From Astrothelium macrocarpum (Eukaryota; Ascomycota; Dothideomycetes; Trypetheliales; Trypetheliaceae): a stretch of 64,000 nucleotides of DNA. The notes below the pieces were generated by a model. The model did no database searches. It was not told the DNA's origin and saw only the letters and a program-made list of their open reading frames with translations. The position numbers and the translations under genes are program-made. Of this stretch, positions 56,234-64,000 are shown one piece after another (the stretch's first letter is position 1; each line of letters starts with the position of its first letter). The stretch lies in assembly GCA_021030915.1 (NCBI GenBank), contig JAGEMR010000152.1, positions 1-64,000 of the forward strand, in the 5' to 3' direction.

Positions 56234-59200
56234 ATGTCACCATGCTATACTTTTGCTAGCTGTGTCATCTTCTTGTTGATCTTAGTCCCGTTCAATTTAG
56301 CCTGTAAGTCTTTGTCCTTGAACAGATTCTGTACCATTTCACACGTAATGCGCTTTTGGGTTCGCAAGGCTGAATGAATATTCAGATAACAACTCCACGA
56401 CAAAATCAAATGGGACGATATCAAGATCCGTGTTATCCTCTTTGCCAAAGGTTTCTGCATCCACGTTCTTTCAAAGTTCTGCCAAAAAGTCGCCTGGAAT
56501 CGGAGACTACATCGCGAGTGGCATTGGTCTACCAGGCACCTCGACTTTGAGCTCGTCGGAAAGCACAAGCGCAACAACCCTATCATCCGCAACCACTCCA
56601 TCAGGCGCAAGTGAATATCCTCATCATGCAGCTTTGAATCGTACAGCTCTTTCGTCTTTCAGCAATACGGCACTAGCTTCAATTAACTCGGCCAGTGTCC
56701 AATCCGGGACCTTTCTGGGTAATGGTAGTCTGGATCCTGACCAGTGTTGGACGCAATGGTCATCTTTCTGGGCTGTGAACGCCTCTGCCGACACGACTGA
56801 ATGGTCGCCCGGCAGCGGTGGGACGACTACCTTCACAAGCATCGGCACCAACTTCATCACATACGTATCTACACCGGAATACACAACGACGTATACAATT
56901 GTTCAGTCTGTGACAAGGACTATTGGTGCTAATGGGTATACCGCAGATGTGCAGAGATCGACCCTTTCTACCACCTACACGGACGTAGTGACGCCTTTTT
57001 ACAGCTCAGATAGCACAGAATCCATCACTTATACGCGCATTTTTACCGAAGGACCTAGCGATATCTTGATAACCGCGCAAGCGACGTTGCCAACACCACA
57101 TTGTGCTTTGCCCTCGTACGTATCACAGTGCGAATCAGAATGGCTAAGTTACGAGTCGGCATTGATCTCGCTGGTCGGATTAAGCCAAGAGCTTGCTACC
57201 TGCCCAGATTTAAGCTCCGGATCCTGCTCGGCGTCATACGATGGACGATTGTCGGCTCTTGACTCATTGCGCTCAGTATCCTCGTATCCGCCATCCTGTT
57301 CTCAAGCCTCTATTGATGGCCCGTTCTGCGAATCCCTGCGAAACAATTATATCTCATCTCGGCTTGAAATTGAGTGGGACAACGGGCCGGGGTGGCTTGG
57401 GTCGGTGGGGTGGGATACCAGCTTATCTACCGCTCAGAACGGCTCAACATATCCTGTTGAATTTTGGCCTTCAACCTCATCATTAGCCCCCGAATGTACC
57501 TTAGGCTGCGCTAGATGCGCCGTCGCCGGCGGAACGGTACGGTTGATATACTGGCCAGTTTCCGAAACAACCAATGGCACTGCACCTCTAATTGCCTCGG
57601 CGCTGTCGACTTTATTTACATATCCGACAGTTTATATTTCCTTTGATAGCATATTTGCCTCAGCTTCTTGCAGTGGAATCGGATCAACGCATGGCGCCAC
57701 AATTCTGGCAATTCCAAATCCCTCGGTATTATCCAGTGTATGGGCTGCTTCTGGAGAGAACGCTCCTCAGACAGCTTCCTTCAACTTCACGGATCTCAAT
57801 ACTCCTATCCCTCAGAGTATCTACGACCGTCAACCACAGTGCGCGGCATATTCGAGGGCGCTGTGGACTGATCCATACAATCAAATAATACCAGGTAGCA
57901 TGAAGATTATCTCCCCAGGCAATGAGCTTTGACTAAGATCCCGTAGCTGACGCAATGACCTGTCCTTCAACGACGCCATATAAGCCGATTGGTAAGATAC
58001 TTTCGTTGTGTCCATCTGTTGCCATTACGATGCATTGCTGATCAAAGTCTTCACAGTGGTTATTCCGTCATCAATCCTTCAGTCTGTTGACCCTGCTTGG
58101 GCTACATGCTCGCTTGACGTTCGAGGTAAGTGTGCAAATGAATTTTGTGATTGTGGAGCATTCTTGGATAGTGTTTTGTAGCTGCTGGATGCAAGCATTG
58201 ATGGTAGATGCTGGAAGCTGACAGGCTCCAACCTTTGTGTCTCCTATTACTGTATCTGGTCTGTCAAAGGTTGTAGTCGCTTTTCACTAAGACAACGCTT
58301 CTAGGGTTTTATGACCCACCGTATGCCTTGCATGGATTCGAATCTGCTGCTGCCCCTACTCCCTCGAGCATTGATTGGGGGTCGACTACGACTTTGCCCG
58401 CTCCGGCAATGACGCCTAATATGGGACAGCCCACGAAGACTGCTAGTCCTGCACAACCTCCTCCGGAATCTTCTTCACAGTCAACCGCTTCCGGAGATCC
58501 GTCGGCTTCTGGGGACCCTCATGTTGGTTCTTCAACCAGCGACCCTTCTCAGGAAGATCCAGATCCAGATCCAGATCCAGACCCAGGTTTAGGTATTCCA
58601 TCTCATACTGGCCAAAGCGGCATTCGTAGTCAACTATCATCATATACCTCTCCGCTGGGTGACCCTCCTGAAGATCCTTCCAAATCAGCTCAATCGCCTT
58701 CTGGAGATGATTCAGTGACCCATGTTACACCAAGCATCTTCCCCTCAGAAAGTCGTCAACAGAGTCACTCGGGCTCTCCTGACCCTAATCAAGGTGGTAT
58801 TCCCTCTCCTAGCGACACTATAAGTCGCCTGAGTCTGGGTCTTGATCCTTCCTCGGCGGCTTCTACAGTAACGAGTGACCTATCACTAGACTCCTCGGGG
58901 CAACCCTCTAACGAACAGCAATCAGATCCAAGCACAAATCCAGAAGGCTCTAGAAGAATAGATAGCTCAACCGAAGCCGTAACTGGGGCTGTTGGAAGCG
59001 CGATCTCAATCTTGCACAACGAAGGAATGACAAGCAACACAGTCAGCGGCGAGCATGGCGGAAATATTGCCTCAGCTATAGTTGGTGCTATTGAACATCC
59101 AGATCCTCACGATGTCTACAGCTCAAATGGAGAAACGAATACCGTAAATGGCGACAGCTTCCAAAATAGTCAAGTCGGCGCTCAGTCTTCAGCTGTACAA

Positions 59201-60589
59201 ACTCAAACGCCTATTACTGGCGGAGAAATTTCGCCAATTGGAGTCGACTCCCATTCTCAAAATCTATCTGGTGTGGATTTGAGTGACAGCGCGGTCAAGA
59301 CTGACCCTTCTGACCCTGGCGCTGTTGTCATAGGCGGCACCCGAACCCTCCGACCAGGTCAGACAGCTGCTGTGGACGGTACACTTGTATCTGTAAACTC
59401 GAATGGTATTCTTACTTACGGAAGCGATGCTGCGAACCTTCCCACTCCTACAATAGGCGCGGATTCTTTTGTTTCCAAAGTCATCCAAATCAATTCCCAA
59501 AGCCTCACGGTTCTTGTACAATCAGGTACAGTCATCATCGGCGCAAATACAATCTCTGCCGGAGGACCTGCGCTCGTAACAGCTGGCGAAGCTATAAGTG
59601 CCGGTCCGTCGGGTCTAGTAGTCGTCGAGCCCAGTACGACCCGCACATATGCATTCTCCGTTTCTGGTGCAGTGTCAGATGCTGGTGTAGCTCAAACCAA
59701 CATCATCCGAATCGGCTCTCAAAGTTTTGCAGCCGTTGCGCAATCTGGTAGAGTCGTAATCGGCTCAAGCACAATCTCGGCTGGTGGACCTATACTCACA
59801 ACAGCGGGAGGTACCATAAGTGTTGCTCCCTCTGGTCTGGTAGTCGTCGCACCAAGCTCGACCAGCACGTATGCGTTCTCTGCGCCTACTACAATATCCG
59901 GCGCCGACATAGTTCAGACAGACATCATCCAAGTTGGCTCTCAAAGCTTGACCGCTCTTGATCATTCAGGCGTTGCTGTCATTGGCACGAAGACAATCTC
60001 GACCGGAGGACCCGCACTCACAACATCTGGCTACACTATCTCCATCGGTCCCTCAGGCCTCGTGGTCGCCGATCCTAGCTCGACTAGCACCTATCCTTTC
60101 TCCAACATGGGGAGTACCCCAACAGCTGAGCCTGGTGTTGAAGTCGAAGCGCCATTTACCCTCGGTGGAGAGGGGTTTACTGCCTTTGAGCTCGCGGGCC
60201 AAACTGGCAAAGCTGTTATTTTCGGCGCCAATGGCGAACTGATCAGTATGACTGTGGGCGGACCAGCGACGACATTTGACGGTCAGAGAATTAGCCTGGG
60301 TAGTGATGGCATTTTCATGGACACGGGAGAGGCTCCTTGGAGTACAGTTGCCCATACGGCGCTTCCATCGCAAATCTCAAATGTGTTGAGCTCGGTTGGA
60401 GGAGGAGCGTGGAGCACGACACAGGCTGGTGGAGTCCTGGGTTCAAACTCTAGTGTTGGGCCCTCTTCTACTGGGGGTCAAGAGGAAAATACATTAGGTG
60501 TTACCAAGACATTCAGTGCGAGAACAGGCCTACTTGGAATTGCATTCTACTGCGCAGGGGGAATGTTGGCACTGTATGTAATCTCGTAG
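56234..60589 (+). CDS. mucin-like, probably GPI-anchored cell-wall protein, five exons, 1325 aa
   Basis: Exons 56234-56303, 56386-57894, 57947-57991, 58057-58125, 58305-60589; the joined frame is exact (1326 codons). Exon 1 is a signal peptide, MSPCYTFASCVIFLLILVPF then NLA. The N-terminal 560 residues are Ser/Thr-rich with scattered cysteines and YTTTYTIVQSVTRT-like segments, followed by DPAWATCSLDV...GFYDPPYAL, a junction found in fungal surface proteins. Then a Ser/Pro/Gly/Asp region with a DPDPDPDPDPG run, a set of about 75-aa repeats and a hydrophobic C-terminal tail (TGLLGIAFYCAGGMLALYVI) suited to GPI attachment. Expected to be heavily O-glycosylated in the wall. The 179-nt fourth intron and the acceptor at 57946 (alternative 57937, same frame) are the least certain points. 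Confidence 0.82.
58553..58590 (+). repeat. Asp-Pro coding microsatellite
   Basis: Six-base repeat CCAGAT/GATCCA encoding DPDPDPDPDP inside the wall-protein gene. Confidence 0.8.
59455..60105 (+). repeat. three imperfect ~225-bp coding repeats
   Basis: Three successive copies of about 75 residues share GSQSLTAL, SG-x-x-VIG, TISAGGPALTTAG, GPSGLVVV-x-PSSTSTYAFS. They resemble beta-rich surface repeats and differ enough to be old rather than freshly duplicated. A partial fourth version precedes them (VVIGGTRTLRPGQTAAVDG). Confidence 0.75.
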
Positions 60590-60627
60590 AATTATCATTT
60601 CCAGAAGATATATTCCTGGGGAAATCC

Positions 60628-60872
60628 CGCTAGGGGTTGCAATAAGAAATGTCATTCGACCGCGTGAGAGATAATTCGCCGCACATCTCATGAGGAGGCC
60701 CTCATCAACAAAGGATGAAAAAATCTTAGAGATAATGTCAAGACAGTTCTCACACAGTTGCGTTTACGATTTATGAATATTGAAAATGGCATGAGGTACT
60801 CCCCATAAGACCTGCGGCGGCTATGTTGCCTACGGTCGCCGGCGACATTTTTTATCGCAATCCCTCGTAATG
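60628..60872. mobile_element. miniature TIR element, copy 1
   Basis: Left end GGGGTTGCAATAAGAAATGT and right end (inverted) GGGATTGCGATAAAAAATGT, both followed inward by a GC-rich CGACCG/CCTGCGGCGG region. Non-coding. It starts 38 bp after the wall-protein stop codon, so it may lie in its 3' UTR. Exact tips and duplication are unclear. Confidence 0.6.
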
Positions 60873-61178
60873 CAACTTAGTGTGCTTATGGTGAGAAATT
60901 ATCTTCTTAGATCATAAATATTATGCCCTGCATATCTACTATGTTGTCCTTTGATGCAGCGGTGTCGACACTGATTGGGAACAATTTTGCCGCCAACGCA
61001 AACCCTGTAGGCAATACAGGACCAAGTCGTCATCATCCGCTAGCGTGACCGGGGATCAGATCGTAACTGAACAAGTTGGTACTATTCAATAAACCCGCAA
61101 CACCAACGATACTGTCCAATAAATTAGCTTTGATAGGTTCCTGTATTATGTGTTGATCGACGGTTATGGCTTCAAAGG

Positions 61179-61409
61179 CACCAGTGGTTGCAATAAGAAA
61201 TGTCACCCGCGACCGCGAAAGATATAATCGCCACATACCTCACAGGGAAACCCTCGGCAATACCAGTCAAGAAAGTCTTGAGAGATATTTCTCATTGAAT
61301 TATTGACAGGCTCTAGTGGCTTGGAATAGTATGGGGCCCTCCCTAAGAAGCCTGCGGCGGTATTGCGCGTCGCCGTCGCGGGTGATATTTCTTATTGCAA
61401 CCACTGATG
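61179..61409. mobile_element. miniature TIR element (MITE), copy 2, 231 bp
   Basis: TIR CACCAGTGGTTGCAATAAGA then AATGTCACCCGCGAC, inverted at the right (CATCAGTGGTTGCAATAAGA); flanked by AAAGG at 61174-61178 and 61410-61414, a probable 5-bp target duplication. Shares internal CCTGCGGCGG and the TIR with copy 1. No coding capacity. Confidence 0.75.
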
Positions 61410-61414
61410 AAAGG

Positions 61415-62705
61415 TCCATTTCATCTTAGTTTAACGGTCGCGCTCGCGTAGGCACTATAGCAACGGTTGTTTACTTGAAAGTACAACGGCGTTCTGTAAT
61501 TTAGCCAGAATACGTAGATATAGGAACGCTTAGATCTAGATCTATATCCCCTACCAAAGCTGAAAACCCGAGCTAGCTCAGCCTCACGCGAAAGCAGGCA
61601 CCCTTGCCCCCAGTAACTGTACAACTTCCTCGGTCTTGGAAGATGTCTTGAGCGATGAATCGATTGGTAGATGCCCAGGCAAGCAAAGTCCCGCAGCTGA
61701 AAGCTTTCCCCGTTCTGATTGGTGCACTCCGTAATTGCCATGCGCACACCGTCCGACAGTCTGTCACACCCGATTACTCCGTTTAATGTCTACAACATTT
61801 CTGGTGCTACGTCGATAGGGGTTCAAAAGGGTAGAGATTGATTGCCAGCTCTCAACTGGTTGGATAAAGGTCGGAATGGTTCTTTAGTGAGCCTCACACA
61901 AGATAGGCAGCTGTGTAGCGTGCTCGATGCAGTAATTAAGAAAAACATTTACGTGGTATAGCTGAAATATTATCCTAGAGCTGTTCTGAAGAGCCACACG
62001 AAACGGTCGGCTTTCCTTATGTGGCAGAGTTTACTACTTTAATCTTTCCGGATCTTTTGGGATGGTGCAGTGGACATTCCGCACCTTGATCTTGAATGAA
62101 CATATTCCGTTCCTAGTGGTCACATATTTTAGTGTGTAGACTACCTAAAAAAAGAACAGCCGCGAAAAAAGTGTTCAAAACAATGATAACCTAGTCATTT
62201 CACTTCGCCCAAAGTCCGGGATTACCGCGTGTAAAGTGGTTCTCTCGCATGTGCCAGTCGGTATAAACATAGCCCGCTTCCCTCGGTCTCGCCGGCCGCC
62301 AAACGGGACCTTGAAAATTCCACAAGGCTGAAGTTTGTAGTGAGTTGTTTCGACGCTAAAACAGGAAAGGCAACGGATAATCAATCCATCAAGCTGCAAG
62401 GCTATATGCAAGTAGAGGCAATTGTGCCAGGATTCGTACACCTTCATGCACTTTTTATCCCGGCACGAGGGATTTTGGGTATTCCCAGTTTTTAATTCGC
62501 GTTTGTGGTGCAGCTGCATATGCGGTCTTAGAGTATTCTGCAATGCCGCTATTTTCGAGGTATTTAGGGCGCGCGGCAACCTTTCTGTTTCTGTCGAAGC
62601 CCTTTCATCTTTTATCGCATTTGAGATCTGGTATATTAGGATTCATCTAACCTAATAACACCGCATGAGATTTTGCAAACTTGGGCCGGAAGAATTTTGA
62701 TCGCT
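61415..62705. other. intergenic, nothing recognised
   Basis: ORFs at 61421-61747 and 62175-62579 (both minus) have no family features. Should hold the promoter of the gene at 62706. Confidence 0.4.
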
Positions 62706-63447
62706 ATGCTTGATACATCTGTCAAAGGCCTTGGATCACTTAGCAGTATTCTCTTGGTTCTGACAACCGCATCCACAGTTCTTCGCTTTCATGCACGCTG
62801 GAAACAGAATGCTCCGGTGAAAGCGGATGACTGGCTCACGCTTCCAGCCTGGGTAAGTTCAATCGCTTACTACCGAGTGCTGCCACTCTCTGACGGCTTT
62901 TGAGGGCGTAGGTTTGCTTCGTCTGCTTGGCAGCTCTATCATACTATGGTGAGAGCGTTTTAGATTGTGAATCAAGACACGAGACTTACACAAGTAGGAA
63001 TGTCGCAAAGATTCATGGGATATCGCGCGCCGCATGATAAAGCGCTTTTGGGCGATATTCGTCCGTTGATAGAGAAAGTTTGCGCACACCTTTCTCAAAT
63101 CAATAATATGGGGCTAAATACCATAATAGGTTAACATTTCGATTGATGGACTATCCGTGATGACATTTGGCTTAATAAAGCTAAGCGCGCTGTTCTTTTA
63201 CCGTCGAGTTTTCTGTGTGAGCCGCAGGGAGGCGTTCAGCATCATTACAGCCATCAGCATCGTAATAGTAGCTCTCTGGACGGTCACTTTTGTTATTCTG
63301 ACCTTCTTGGTCTGCGGTCCAGATATCAGCTTGCTTTGGGCATCTGGAAATCCGCCAGAATGCTGGCTGACGTTTCCCTATTTCATGACCACGACATCAT
63401 CGGATTTTGCGTTGGAGATATTCATCCTTTCCTTACCTATCCCTAAG
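62706..63447 (+). CDS. PTH11/rhodopsin-like integral membrane protein, 5' part only
   Basis: Exons 62706-62852, 62912-62948, 62998-63077, 63130-63447, with a donor GTATGT at 63448; 194 codons in frame. Order: MLDTSVKGLGSLSSILLVLT (TM1), VKADDWLTLPAW|VCFVCLAALSYYG (TM2; DDWL is the family hallmark), GLSVMTFGLIKLSALFFYRR (K-x-S-x-L-x-FYRR hallmark), VIVALWTVTFVILTFLVC, ECWLTFPYFMTTTSSDFALE, IFILSLPIPK (LPIPxx hallmark). The next exons (last helices and tail) are not found: a miniature element begins 25 bp into the intron and an AT-rich block follows. In fungi these proteins are G-protein-coupled-receptor-like or of unknown function. The gene may resume beyond the window or be dead. The GTTTGC donor at 63078 is weak. 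Confidence 0.75.
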
Positions 63448-63472
63448 GTATGTCATTTGCTGATCCGAAAGG

Positions 63473-63545
63473 CACCAGTTGTTGCAACAAGAAATGTTAT
63501 CTGCGACCACAAGAGGTATGATCGCTACACGTCTCATAGCAGGGA
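63473..63545 (+). mobile_element. miniature TIR element, copy 3, left part only
   Basis: CACCAGTTGTTGCAACAAGA then AATGTTATCTGCGACCAC matches the left 75 bp of copy 2 and is also preceded by AAAGG. It stops where AT-rich sequence begins, so the right half is lost or displaced by a later insertion. Confidence 0.65.
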
Positions 63546-64000
63546 TCGGAAAAATTATGCAACATTCGAATATAATCCAATAATTCATAATTTTCGGATA
63601 AGAATGGATAAGAGAATTATTCAGAATTATTCAGAATTTTATTTGATATCCGATAACTGAAATTAGTTTCTATATTAAAAAATTCTTCTATTTTATTTTT
63701 ATAAAATATTTCAATTAAAATGCCAATCAATTCTGAGGCCTCTTTTATTATTATTTTTTCTGAAATTATCAATATACAAAAATATATCAAAAGAATATCT
63801 TCTATTATTCATCAATATATCTATAAATCATATGATCATAAATCAAAAATAAAAAAAAAAAAGAAAAATCTTTTATTATAAAATTAAAGATTATTCATAT
63901 AATTTATATATAATAACGAATTTCCGAAATTATCTAAAAAATCAATATAAAATTGATTATAATTCTCATATATCTCATATAAGACAAATTTTCATCATTC
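63546..64000. other. start of another AT-rich repeat block
   Basis: Composition drops abruptly to the same very AT-rich type as the mutated transposons and continues to the window end. TIRs cannot be judged because the block is cut. Confidence 0.6.

Noticed and set aside
58443..60373. Many minus-strand ORFs within the wall-protein gene
   Set aside because: Opposite-frame shadows of a Ser/Thr-rich repetitive coding sequence.
1..64000. CRISPR arrays, bacterial operons, riboswitches or rRNA genes
   Set aside because: No regularly spaced direct repeats or rRNA sequence seen, and the gene structure is eukaryotic.

Overview
The window comes from a filamentous ascomycete (Pezizomycotina) nuclear genome. 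The evidence is short GT-AG introns of about 45-80 nt with fungal branch-point sequences, and typical gene families: F-box-like, BTB/POZ, a heterokaryon-incompatibility (HET) domain joined to ankyrin repeats, a PTH11/rhodopsin-like membrane protein, a LicD-family enzyme, a type 2 methionine aminopeptidase and a mucin-like GPI-type wall protein. The genome is sharply two-compartment. Gene-bearing DNA of balanced composition alternates with very AT-rich blocks at 1-5894, 11534-13700, 27593-35092, 53378-55532 and about 63545-64000, produced by C-to-T mutation of repeats (RIP-like). I cannot name the species.

Almost every AT-rich block can be delimited as one or more transposons with terminal inverted repeats (TIRs), usually at a duplicated TA. 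Three (11534-13700, 27593-31570, 53378-55532) keep a relic of a Fot1/pogo-type (Tc1-mariner superfamily) transposase on the minus strand. Two shorter elements (2619-4477 and 27929-29781) are nested in other elements, and 31573-35092 sits immediately against its neighbour on a shared TA. The TIRs remain GC-rich and intact while the interiors are wrecked.

Region by region: 5895-11533 holds unrecognised relics and an intact F-box-like gene. 13701-27592 holds a small hypothetical gene, a minus-strand Tad-like LINE (15320 to at least 19052), an orphan Gag-like zinc-knuckle gene relic (23101-24833) and a flavin monooxygenase. 35093-41300 holds three BTB-domain genes, two broken and one intact. 41464-53075 is the main gene-rich stretch: a conserved hypothetical gene, a Tim17-like membrane protein, a LicD-family protein, a small cysteine-containing secreted protein, a complete five-exon MetAP2 gene and a HET-ankyrin gene with one in-frame stop. 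55533-64000 holds a five-exon mucin-like wall protein gene, a miniature transposon family, and a PTH11-like gene cut off by a miniature element and a new AT-rich block.

No operon-like pathway links these genes; the common theme is surface, recognition and degradation-adaptor families lying beside mutated repeats. The most unusual observations are: (i) three spliceosomal-type introns inside the LINE ORF2, each of which on removal restores a conserved reverse-transcriptase or RNase-H-region motif; (ii) a mutation footprint in the AT-rich blocks in which surviving C is mostly preceded by T and CpA is not depleted, unlike textbook RIP; (iii) several neighbouring genes each broken by a nonsense codon that a single C-to-T change would explain; and (iv) an unnamed dispersed motif present five times.
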